From Lingula anatina (lineage: Eukaryota > Brachiopoda > Lingulata > Lingulida > Lingulidae), in assembly GCF_001039355.2 (NCBI RefSeq), contig NW_019775620.1, positions 146,653 through 208,652 on the forward strand: 62,000 bases of DNA, read 5' to 3'. Each line of letters begins with the position of its first letter. Within the stretch, counting starts at the first letter, position 1. A program made the translations under genes and the position numbers. Below, in pieces: positions 1 through 12,300 of this stretch. The notes below the pieces were generated by a model. The model worked only from the letters and a program-made list of their open reading frames with translations. It was not told where the DNA came from and did not search any database.

Positions 1-791
1 AACTCCAACTAAATCTATTTTTGACAGTAATGTCGATGTTTCTAATATCGTCTGTTCCCCTCTCCGCGAAATCCATTTAGTTTGGTTTAGTTCAAAATTC
101 CGCGCACGCGGTGTCAAAACTTTCCACATGGGTGCCGACATTAAAGCCTACATTTCCAACCAATCAAGCGCCATAAATAAATCACGTGCTACGGTTGTGA
201 CTAGATATTGTGTTGAAACGCAGCTCTGTCGCAATGGTTGAAATGCGACGTTCCTCTGACGCATCGTTCGTCCAGTCCGCGACCACGTTAAAAACGAGAA
301 TTCCGGAACAAAATATAGTACCAGAAAATTTTATAACTGGACGCAAAAAAACGGAATTCCGGTAAAAACCGGAAGACTAGCATCCCTGTAAATTTACATA
401 GTGTCTTAATTTTTTTATTAATATTCTGAAATCTTGATTCAAAAGTTTCAAAAAAAAAGTTGGCTTTGCATAAGAAAGGGCGTTTCATGAGTGTCAGAAA
501 ATGATCCAAAAAGTAAAAATATTCAGAAAATGCTATTCAAAACAACATAGGTGGATTTTTTCTAAGCAAGTGTGTGGTACTCATACTTACTAGGTTATCA
601 AGTTAAATGAAATGATGTCTTTCATTCAAAATGCAAATACTTACTTGTACAAACACAAACAACACACACATATACCCAGTTCACCTAGGCTAAAAAAAAA
701 ATTTTTGATTCACACACAGAAAGTTGCACACACAAACACAAATAAAACTGCACCCGTCCAAATGTGTACACATGCATGCACACTTGCACAT

Positions 792-828
<37 letters not shown>

Positions 829-829
829 C
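1..829. other. Left-edge stretch, no exon recognised
   Basis: No coding exon is recognisable on either strand. The missing 3' exons of the minus-strand IQCB1 gene should lie in or beyond this stretch, but nothing here reads like the expected second IQ-motif region. It holds AT-rich unique sequence and a CA microsatellite at about 797-825, right next to the last visible IQCB1 splice donor. Short open frames here are low-complexity (His/Thr repeats from CA). Confidence 0.5.
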
Positions 830-985
830 CTGCTGGCATTATAGAGAGAAGCTCCAGCTGTTTCAACCTGGATTCTCTGATGGCTTTTCTCCTCGCCAAT
901 AATAACTGATGCTCCAGTTCTGACTGCAGCTGTTCATTTTCACGTTCCTTCTGTGTCCTCTCCCGCTTTACTCTGTGAACCACAA

Positions 986-1024
<39 letters not shown>

Positions 1025-4000
1025 ATGAGAAGTCATCTAGAAATATCATACAAATGAACTGCTCTTCAGGAAATGTTCTAAACAGAAGTTTTCTGCTTCC
1101 CTAGTGTGCTACACTTCTTTTAATCAAATGAAAAAAGAATTAAAAAATTCAGATGTACGTATTGAAAATTACCTAAAACTTCTCTGCAACTTTGCAAATG
1201 CTCTGTCTGCTTTCTTCAGTTGGTTTCTTGTCTGGAAGCTCCTCCACATGGCCTGTATAGTGGTGGCTGCTCTGTGGAGCCGCTACAATAGGCAGACACA
1301 TGGTAAACATAAGAATTAGAGATGAGCAGGAAAAGACTGGTTTTCATGAGGTGTTCTGGCTGTTTTAAAGTAAAGTTTATGGAGCATATTTCAGTAACAA
1401 GTAATGACATGCTCTTGTTGTACACGTGTGCCTCTGTGTGTGTGTGTGTGTGTGCATGCGTGCATGCAGGTGTTTGAGTGTGTGACAAAGAGAGAAAGAG
1501 AGAGAGAGAACTATATTACCTCCATTTTAGCCCTATGAGCACTGCCAGACTCAAGTAAAAGAATCAACTGCTTCAGATCCTTGCCAAAACCTTTTCCTGT
1601 CCACTTGCTAAGCAAAGGACGTAAACCTCTGAAAAATCACAAAGATATATGTTACTCTGTAGTCTGTACACATCTGAATGATGCCTTCAGGTGAGCTTGT
1701 GTTAGGTGTTCAGTGACATTGTGTTAGGTGTTCAGTGACATTGTGGTAAGTGTTCAGTGACATTGTGTTAGATGAGAATAGAGCACAATGAACTGACCTG
1801 TATCTGATACAAATCTGTTCCACCATTGGAGGGTTGGTATCACAAATGGTAAGGAGAATTCTGGTGGTAGCACTGGAAGACAACACAGATTGAGATGGAG
1901 GATTATAATAAAAAGCAGAAAAGAAAAAAAGAAAATAATAACATTTTAGAGAACAAAACATAAATATGCATTTCATGATCATCTGAGACGACAAGAAGTC
2001 AAATATTTGTGGTAAATTCAGAAACACAGCATTTGTAAATTTGTATCCAATGTTCTGAGGATTAATGAGGGAATGTGCCACTTTTTTTTGTATAAATTTA
2101 AAACTATATTTCTGTACATCTGTTTTGCTCAATGTGCCATAATATACACATACAGTAAATATCATTAAATTCCACTGCCACAACTGACCTTCCTATGTCC
2201 ATATTGGTGCTAGCTGATAACTTGTAGACCAACTCATCCAGGATACTGTTCACCAGTCTCTCACTCAACGTACTAAATACGTCTCTGCAGGAAGATAAAG
2301 GAAATCACAGCATATAAACCAGGCTTAACACTTAGTCAATATACTAGAATATTATACACCACTGCCATAATACAATCAAGTATTTTTTATCAATGGGATT
2401 TACAGAGACTCATTTTTCTTTTTCAATAGCTATAATGCTGTTTTTAAGTTAGTATAACTGTTACTTCGAATCAAATGTCGAAACAAAACTTTAAAACTGT
2501 CAAAGCAGAGTTTACCATGTCATATATAAATCTAACATAATTTTCAAGACAAAACATTTTTCACATTTTCAAGTACTTAAACAGTGATATTGAATGTTCA
2601 ACCTAGTCTCTTAATACTTTGCTGATAACTGTTAACAGTAAGTCTATGAACACAATCACCTGTTGACACGTGTACAGTTCAAGATAAGTGTCATACATGA
2701 CAGGGCGGTGTCAACGTCATCAGTGATTAACAATTGTAGGAGCCACTGGGACTTCAGCACTGGAGAATAACAAAGAAGGTGGGAATGTGAACACTTCATT
2801 ATTAGTAAATAGTTAAGCTGTTAAGTTGGTAGAAATACAAAATTATTCAAATCAATTACTACTTTTAAAGACATGTCACAATGTTCAGTTGATAAAACTT
2901 TAAAACAAGTTTACTAGTATGTATTCAGTGAAAAAAACTTCAATATATGGGAAAGAAACTTCGTTTACTCTGTTCAGTTTATGTAAAATAATATTGTGTG
3001 TGAAATTCTTATCAAGAGCTGAGAAATTGTAAGTTCTGACACCTGCAGAAATATAGGAGGTTATACCTTACAATCTATTAAAGCTCTTCATTAGAAGAAT
3101 ATCATGTCCATTTACAACAGGTTTAAGTTAGTGTTATTTTATTACCCATACACTCACCATTAGTAGTAAGGAACACATGCCCACTAAATAAATATGTCAC
3201 AGCCTCCAGTACACCACGGAAGTGGTCCAACAGGTCTCTTCTCATGTTTGTCATATTCTGTCAATACACAAAAATGAAAATGTCTTATTGCTGCTATGCA
3301 TGTATATACCTGTATATTCATATGCATATTATGTTATATTTTTCTTCAAAATTCATTTGCACAAAGGTAGAAGGAATTTTCAATGCTGTTTCTGTCAATA
3401 TACAAAATAAGCATTTTATACTTACACACACACATACATTTCTTTCTAATTAATTTCGCATAAAGATATTAGGAAGTGAAGATTAAAATGCTCTTGAAGG
3501 GAGATAGCACATTATGGCATAATTCATTTTTCTTTTCAGAAATACCAAGGAATAGCCTGGAGACAGGTAATAAAGCCATACCTCATCTGTTTTCAGATAC
3601 TTTGTCTGAATTTTTCTGCTCAACATCAGCTGGTTTTCTACAGCTTCTGGCAGTGACAGTTGGTAAAACTCCTGGCTGTCTGGCGGATCTAATCCTGTAC
3701 AGCAGTGGCTAGGATGTACAAATAATATAACTCATAACTATCTGGGAATCATAATCAGATAATGAACAATTAAAAACAATGTCTTGGGTTAATTGCCTGA
3801 AAACATGACCCTACTGCAGCAGCTGTTTTTGTCGCAAATCTTACTAAATTTAATAAAGTTTTAGTTAACTTTTTTACATAATTTTATGTAACTTTGAATC
3901 TAATAATATTTCTTAAAAATTGAAAATTTGATCCAAAGATCAGTCACTTAATTTCTTTTAAATCACTTACTAGTACATATAAATCTTGTTTTAATAATTC

Positions 4001-4794
4001 AGCATCCAACAGACTATTTTCCAAAGTTACCCTCCCCACCCCCCTCCTAGCAAATTTTATCAATGCCTACTTATATTCTGTTAACTATTTATGTTAAATT
4101 AAAGTGCAAAGTTAACATGCAGTGGATCGCCTCAGCATTCCAGACAGCTGGACAACCCCCCCCCCCCTCCCACCACCTCCACTCTACAAACTCCATGAAG
4201 GTCAATACATTCAGAATAGTGAGTAAAATACATGAGCTTTATACAGTTTGTGTACCTCAGCAGATTAGCCAGCTTGGTAGCTGTCCCCCAGCCCCCTCTC
4301 ACTCTGTCAAAATCCTGCTTAAGGACCAGAATGAGCACCTGTAGCAAGTCATAGGTCCAAATCTCATTCTTGATCCTGGTGGCTTCCTTGCTGCCTACAG
4401 GGACACTGTCTACAATCTCTGAAATAGAATACACATCATAATTTGACACACTGCTCTTTCCTTAACTACATGTACACAGTTTATTGACCGGGGTACGGAA
4501 TTGGGAGGGGGGGGGGCTTTTTTAGGGTTTTAAGTACATATCAAACTAGTAGCGTTAAAGAAATAAATGAAATTTGAAGGCGACCTAGGCAAACATGAAA
4601 GTATTACTTATTTTTTGACATCTTTTAAATACATTTATTTCTAAGTAAAACTTAAAACTTGAAAATCTCAAAACCCTTTATTTACCTTGTAAATCTAAGA
4701 GTAAAATTGGCACATTTCTGTCTTTTGTTTCCGCTACTTCCGCAGCCAGGGTCAGCACCCGCCTGTCCTTACTACCCTTCCCTGTAGCTGTCAT
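830..4794 (-). CDS. IQCB1: IQCB1 / nephrocystin-5, 5' ten exons (partial)
   Basis: Calmodulin-binding ciliary/centrosomal protein (NPHP5) of the transition zone. Exons in transcript order: 4794-4686, 4418-4256, 3708-3582, 3257-3158, 2759-2660, 2284-2189, 1872-1798, 1628-1520, 1282-1173, 972-830. All join in frame at GT-AG sites and give 377 residues before the gene leaves the window. The start MTATGKGSKDRRVLTLAAEV parallels the human N-terminus. Other matching blocks are GGWGTATKLANLL, SHCCTGLDPPDSQEFY and, in exon 9, an IQ motif (TTIQAMWRSFQTRNQLKK, about residues 300-317) followed by KLQRSFR. Exon 10 is a charged coiled coil ending LELLSIMPAG, as in human just after the first IQ. The second IQ region and C-terminus are missing because of the window edge. 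It is divergent from, and 202 bp away from, the carrier gene. Confidence 0.93.
1701..1771. repeat. 22-bp minisatellite, about 3 units
   Basis: Three near-identical 22-bp units built on 'ggtgttcagtgacattgtgt' lie in the IQCB1 intron just downstream (transcript sense) of the exon 7 donor. Confidence 0.75.
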
Positions 4795-4996
4795 TTCTAG
4801 GGGGAAATATCTGCAAAAACATCACAGATACTTCAAACTCAAATGTTTCATATCAACCCGCCATTTTGGTTATCGACAAGAAGTGAACTTCCGCCCTATT
4901 TCTAGTTCTATTTTTAGATTATCACATGTACAGAATCCCCAATAAGCACAATTCAGCCAATCAGATCATTGCGTTCACATGATTTTCAAACCCAAA
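4795..4996. promoter_or_regulatory. Bidirectional promoter between IQCB1 and the aspartate/glutamate carrier
   Basis: Only 202 bp separate the two divergent start codons, so both transcripts must start here. There is no TATA box. On the IQCB1 side 'ccgccattttgg' (about 4859-4870) reads CCAAAATGGCGG on the minus strand. On the carrier side 'cccaaaatggctgcc' (4991-5005) overlaps the start codon. Both match the AAnATGGC core of YY1, which is typical of TATA-less housekeeping promoters and often overlaps the ATG. A CCAAT box lies at 4958-4962 and an ETS-like 'acttccg' near 4887. The assignment to factors is inference from motif resemblance. Confidence 0.7.
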
Positions 4997-7900
4997 ATGG
5001 CTGCCTCCAGGGTTCGAGCAGATGTGAGTACACAGCAATAAATCAGATAATTATCACTGGAATATTGGAACAATCTTTCTTTGCTTGCAGCGTTCTTTCA
5101 GACTTGTATTGATACTGCTCTCCTTTAATTTTCAGGGTGAGCCATTGAGTATGGTGTCCAAAATCTGGCCCAACAAGTTTAAGGCACAGTGTGAATCGAG
5201 ATCGGAACCTACTTCGGTTTGTGATTGCGTCGACCTTGTTTATAAAACGTGGCCTTATTTTCTCACATGTGTGGCCTACAAATGTCTCAGTATCATTCGT
5301 TTGAAATTTCCCTGGTATATTTGTTGAAAGATTTTCTTTTCCTCTTGTTTGCAATTGCTTTTAAACAAATTCAGTTTTATAAAATTTAATGTTATGTAAT
5401 TTAAGTTAATTAGTGCCAACGTAACCGTAGAAAATAATTGAGCTTGTGAGATCCTTGGTCTTTGCCGTGGGACTGTTAGATTAATACGGCACTCTATAAT
5501 CAGACTAGTATAGCAATAGGACTTGTCTTGTTTTGAGAAAAAATAACCTTTAATTTTCAAAACACAAAGATGTCTTAGCTTGATGATTTAGTACAGTATG
5601 TGATATGGGAGTGTCTTAAATAATTTAGTTCTTTGGAAGGTTTTAGCTTGCAAGCCATCCGGCCATCATTTGGACAGCCTCTTCAATAGAGGATGGCCTA
5701 ATTTCAGACTTTAAGGCTTATTAGAACTGTTATGGCTATAAGTACTGATGGGTTTTTATAATCAATTTATGCCATGTGCTTAATGTGTGTGCATTTATTT
5801 CATGACTTACGATAGGTATGATTTCTTAGTTATGATCGGTTGATACTTACAGACACAATGGATCAAAAGAGCTGACACAGAAAGACTGAGAGAAATTTTT
5901 ATGAAGGTCAGTAATTTTTTTCAAAGCTATGACCAGAGATGAAAACATAAAAGCATGCATGGTTGCAAGTATAAATACACATGCTCACAGTATCAGGACA
6001 ATTTGTTTTAATTTTTTTTTAATGAAAGTAATTTGAAGGGCTAATTTTTCTGTATGCTATTGTGTCTGTTTGACATTTTATTTATGTATTAATTAATTTA
6101 TTTATTTATTTGTTTGTCTACTTAGTTCTGTGAAATATATCCTCTTGGCATAATAATAATAAAGATTTTTTTTTTAAATATTTTCCATCATATTCCCGTC
6201 CAGTATGCCAGTGTGGAAGTCAAAGGAGAGAAGTACATGTCATACAGTGATTTCATCAGGAAATACCTGGGCATGTTACCGGAAGAGAACCACAATGAAG
6301 AAACCTTGAGATTACTGGGCAATGTCGTGGACACAACCAAGGACGGGTGGGTCATGGTCTAGAGACAGTTTTCTTTGTGAATTTTTTGTCATACTTTTGT
6401 TGATCGTGAACTGATATTATATTTAATCATAAATGGTAAATAGATTGTGCAGTTGTTTATAAGTTTGAAAGCATTATCTGGAAGTGTTAATTTTCACTTT
6501 ATTCATTATTTTTAGTGTTCAGGTAAAGCTTTTAATGGTACATATTGAGGTGCACATTAATGTAGTCGTGTTGATTACTAGTACTACAATTTATTATTGG
6601 TTTTATGTTTTATCAAGTTATTTGGGGATTTGATTTTGGCTAGTAAGTATTAAATATTTGACCTAGGTCTTTAAAAATGGTTTTCCAGACAGTTGATAAT
6701 TACTGTACAAAAAGGTTTTTTACAGGGCTGCTTTTCTAATTTAGACATTGTTTGAAATAACCTCTAGCCCCCTTCATGTTGATTATGAGCATACTGGCCT
6801 GTATGACTAGACTTTAGCCAAAATCACATATATAAAACTAATTTCAGGAGACATGTTGCTGAGTTTTGTTTTCCTAAACACATAAATGTATTTTATATTA
6901 TTTGGAATTTTTAATTTAATTTTTTCAGTTCTGCCAAAAGTTTATTTAGCAGAGTCAGATGCAAGTTTTTAAATTTCGCAATGTATGGAATGTCTTGTTG
7001 ATGACTTCTTTAACTTGTTTCTTTGATTTCAGTTTTACCATTTATATTCATGTTATATTTTTACTTTTTTGAATGGCACATTTTTAATATCAGTGGTGTA
7101 GTTTTGAAATTGCGGTCACACAAGACCTTTTTTTTCTGTTTTTTACTTATATTATTTTTTGCAACAATTTGAAATTCTCCAACTTTATCCAGTAATGTGT
7201 TGGTATTTTCAGTTTTCAATCCAGACATTTTTTTTGTATTTAAAGCTTTGAAAATAAAATAAATCTGCTCATCCCACCCCAGGTATATCTCCTTCACCGA
7301 GTTCTCAGCCTTTGAGTCGTTGCTTTGTTCTGCTGACTCTATGTATGCCATCGCCTTCCAAATGTTTGATACCAATGGTTCTGGTGAGGTAACATATGGT
7401 AGGTGGCCCTCTCATTGTGTTAGGTGTGACAGCCTTCAGCTTGATTGTGCTGGTTGTGACACTGTGGCCCATTGTGTAAGATGTGACAGCCTTCAGCTTG
7501 ATTGTGTTGGTTGTGACAATATGACCCATTGTGTTAGATGTGCTAGTCTGCAGCATTGGTGTGTTAGCTGTTACAGCAGGCTGTCAGCATAGATTGTTAT
7601 GACCAGTTATAACTGGGACATAACTCAGTTTGATTGTGACTGCTTAGAGCATGTTATTGTGTCTTTGGTCCAGGTGGATGTGATAGAAGTGATATCATGT
7701 CTTCCATTGTGGTCATTAAGACAATCTGTGCTTTTATCGCTTAATTTCTCATTCTTGTTGATTGTTACAACAGCCTTTCAATTATTGTTTGGGATGTGCT
7801 GGCAATAAATGCATCACTTTTATTGTTCTCTACACATTTTTGGCATGTTTTACCATACATAGGATTTTCAAAGTTCATCATCATAGTTATTGGTCTTGCA

Positions 7901-9344
7901 GCTTGCCAGGGTTTGATTGCATGATTTGTTTCATTCACTGAGAGTTTCTGCAGATCTATATTTTTGGAAAGAGACCCCTATACCAAAGGTGTACTTTCTC
8001 TTAAGAGGCCCAATTTCATGATCTGATCCGATGTTTATCTGAAGATGCGAGGTTACTCTCTGATCTTGCATATGGCTGTGTGAAGTGACATCAGAATAAG
8101 ATTTAACAGGAAGCACATTTTCTGCCCTTTCCACCCCAGTATACACCAGTGACCACAATTATGAAAAAAAAACTTGTTCTTATATTTTACGTTACTTTAT
8201 GTTATATCTATTTATTCTTTATTTCTTTGTATCTCTTTTTTTAATAAATGAAACTGTTGAACCTAACCCATCATTTTTGGAGTGAAGTCCTCTTCTTTTT
8301 CAGATATGATCACAGTTTAAGCCAAGTATTAAATATAAGAAAAACTAGTTGCAGTTTAATTTTTGTCACTGTTAACAGTGCCTTATACACAGCAAAACAT
8401 ACATGGTCTGTTGAATACTATTGTTTACTGTCAGTGGTAGAAGAGAGGTCTCCATGGCAACAGTGAAGGAAAAACTTTGAAGGCGCTAGATCAGTGTCCT
8501 TTAGGCACGATATTATACATACAAATGCATGTTCTCTGTATAAACAGTGTCAGCCAGGTTTATCACTGAACAAAACTCCTCTATTTTCTTACTTAGCCAG
8601 TCAATCAGATGTTTATAGATCATTGCAGCTTTGTTGACACATGTTACGTAGAGGTTGAAAGCTTTAATGAAGTTGGCGTTACTGTATTGATGTCTGCAAT
8701 CTGACTGTGGTAGCAACTGCATGCTTTGTTTTTCCTCCCTCCCAATTAGGAAGATTTCCTTCACGGAGTTCCAAGCATTTGAAGCTCTTCTCTCACTGCC
8801 TGATGCCATGTACGAGCTTGCTTTTCAATTGTTTGACACCAATGGTACAGGGGCTGTGTCGTATGGTAAGTGAACATTTAGGGAAAGGGGAGTGTACTGT
8901 TGGTTTACACTATAACAATGAACAAGATTTTGATCATAATGTACACCCAAGTGTCTTATAAAATTCACTGTCAACTTTCCGTTCAAAATGATACATGTAC
9001 TGTTCTATATGTTGTTATTTTTGGTAATCCAGGCAAAGTTTCTTTTCTGTCTCTTGCTAAGTAAGAGCCTTCATACATTGAACAGTTGTGTAGTATGCTT
9101 TTCACAATTGTTTTATATAATATTATTTTAAGCATGGCATGTTTAAATGGTTAATGAATGTAAATTATATAATAATCTGCCACAAAACTTAATTTAAATG
9201 TGCATTTTGACATGGCTGGCTTACCCTTATTTGAAATATCCTTTTATTGCTAGTTTTGATCATCTTACTAGTAACCTACTAGTCAGATTATGTATAATAA
9301 TTTAGTTAAAGGTAAATGCTTTGAAGTGTGCAGAATCAGTTGAT

Positions 9345-9383
<39 letters not shown>

Positions 9384-12300
9384 TTTTGTTAATTAGAAGG
9401 AATAAGTTAATCAGAAGGCAACAGCAGATCAGGCATACTGTTTTTAAAAGCTGTGATTCTAAAGTTGTATCTTTATTATTATTATTTGTAGCTTTAAGTA
9501 CACTTTATTTGAATTTTAGTTCAGAAGTAGACACTTAACAAGAAATTTTCTGCTTTTCAGTATGTAACTCTTGTTTTGTTTAGAAATTAACCCTAGTAAG
9601 TGAATTCATGTAAGAGGCTAACTCTTTGATCTATTCAACTCAGATTTTATTCCATGATAACTTGATATCAGATGCTATGTATTTTTCTTCACAGACGAGT
9701 TTGAACAGGTCTTGAGCCATACTACACTTCATCAGTATATTCCCTTTGACTTTAAGACAGACTTTGTCAACTTGCACTTTGGCAGGGACAAGAGGAGGGA
9801 AGTGAGCTATGCAGAGTTTACCCAGATTTTACATGTATGTACTTGGACTCGTGGTCTGTGTTTTTCGTGTGTATTTTTGTGTGTTTCTTAAAACCAATCC
9901 CCTTTCAGTGGAAAGAAATCAATAGTCAGTAAATTATATATATTTTTTTAAATTTATTAAAGTATACGTGCCATGTAACAGGAATGAAAATGCTCTATAT
10001 TTGCTCAGTTCTTTATCTATTTAATATGAACTACATTTTGATATTTATGAGATGCAAAACTTCAGGTTATATAGAGACAAAAAATCTCTAGTAAGATGCT
10101 GAAATTTTTTTCCTCAGGATTTTCACGAAGAACATGCTCTGCAGGCATTTAGGAGGTTTGACGTAGACCACACAGGGTTTATCACCCCTCTGCAGTTCTA
10201 CGATATCCTGACCTCACTCAAGAGCCATCTTCTGACACCTGCTGTGAAGGAGAATGTAGTGGCTGTAAGTCAGGGGGAGGCTGATGGAACAGCCACTTTT
10301 CTTGTTAAGAAACATTCTTTGTTTGATTTATGTCAGGTGGAACAATTATTATTTGAAAAATATAATTTAAAAAAAAGCTGTACCAGAGATATTGCCAACT
10401 TAATTGGTTGCTGTTGTTGTTAGTATCATTATTATTAATATCATTCTTTTTACATGGTTCTGAATTTGATGTTCCCCAATTGGTTGAGAGTGGTCATGTA
10501 CATTAACCAGCTTTTGAATGTAGGTTTTGATTTTTTTATGAAAAAGGCTTACCACTTCTGGGGATCAACCCCGGGTCCTCTGGCATTGGATTTCAACTTG
10601 CAAGCCACCAGAGCTGTCACACCTTTCAATGAAAATAAAAATCTATTTACTCATACAATTTGGACGATCCACTTATCTCATTCTAATTACATATCAGGGG
10701 CGGATTTGGGCTGTCTTCTGGGTCTTCTGGAAGACGGTCAGATTTTTTAGTTAACATTGACGGATATCTAATTTTTTCTGTCAGAAGAAGGTCAAAAATG
10801 GAGGATGGATCAACAAAGATAATTTGGAAGACTGTCAGAAAATATCTCTGGATCCGCTCCTGCACATAATGTATTACTTCCCCTTCTATTAACACTTTGT
10901 TATAATTATGCTTCAGGTGGATTGAGTTGGATGTCACTGTGATAAGGTTGTTTTATTTTGTTACAGGTAACTTGCAGGGCCAAAGGTTCAAAGGTGACAC
11001 TAACAATATCCACTCCCTCCTCCCCCCTTCTGTTTTTAAGATAATGCCTGGGCTATAATAAATGTTACAGTAACAGAACTTGACCTCCAAGTCAACTCCG
11101 TATTTATTATTGTTCTCAGTATTATACTACCCATCTTTACCCTACCAGGACTTGAGGTTAAGTGATTTGACATGTAATTCTCCCATGGTTTAACACAACA
11201 TTATAGCTTTTGTCCTATGTTACCCCACTCAGTAGACAGGGTCGGCCTATGGTTTTCATTTTGGCATTTTTTTTGTGTAATTTGAAAATTTGCATGGCTG
11301 TACTGTGTATTGGTTTACAATTTTTATTTGTAATTTGGCAATCCAATGCTTTGGATGTGATCCCTACTCCAAATCCTCTGAAATGGGATACGTCAATAAC
11401 ACTACAGTTATATAATGCAGAGGCTTCTGAAATGGGATACGGCAATAACACTATAATGCTGAAACTTCTGAAATGGGATACGTCAGTAACACTATAATGC
11501 TGAGTCTTCTGAAATGGGATACGTCAATAACACTGCAGTTACATAATGCTGAGTCTTCTCTTAATGGGATAGGTGGATAACACTACAGTTATATAATGCT
11601 GAGTCTTCTCTTAATGGGATAGGTAGATAACACTACAGTTATATAATGCTGAGTCCTCTACTAATGGGTTACATGGATACTGCTGTAGTCAAATAATGAT
11701 TTTAACAATAAGACTCAATAGCACTTCTCAACCAAAAGTTCATCAGCTATGTCAGTGTTAGAGACTTCAGCTTTGGTTTCTGCATCCACCATGTGACTAT
11801 ACATTAGTAAGTCATTATTTCTATTTATCTCACTGGGACAAAAACTTCTGAAAGGTTTGTAATGTGGTTACTTTGCTGTTGCACTTGCTGAAGTTTGGGG
11901 AGAAGCTGTTTGCACATTATATATCATAGACTGAAAAATACAGTGCTTGAGGCCAACAAGTTTATCTTGCACTGTAACTTAATTATACATGTAGCTTCAA
12001 TGCCTTGCATTCATTTGGTATATTTACATTTTTTAATGTTTGAATTGCTATAAATGTACTTTTTCCATTTTTGTCTTTTTTCTTCTCTGTGATATGTCTT
12101 AACTTTAAATTTTGTTAAGAGATGCATGTGCTCATAAGACCACAAGTAGATAACAGTGGTTGAACGAAAATGTTTCCTCCAAATGTCATTGTTTTCTTTT
12201 GGTATTTGCATGTAACCTGAGAGACAAATGAAAGTATGAATCGTTGAACGTAATCATTTTGCAAAAAAAAAATTAAATCTCAAAGATGCTGGTAGTTGAG

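Noticed and set aside
612-902. Open frame rich in His/Thr at the left edge
   Set aside because: It is a translation of the CA microsatellite and antisense to the IQCB1 exon at 830-972.
5085-5327. 80-codon open frame in the first carrier intron
   Set aside because: It has an antisense shadow, no domain, and lies between well-supported exons 1 and 2 whose phase joins directly without it.
7305-7592. Cysteine-rich repeat protein on either strand
   Set aside because: It is the frame of carrier exon 4A running into a 57-bp intronic repeat; kept only as a possible retained-intron product.
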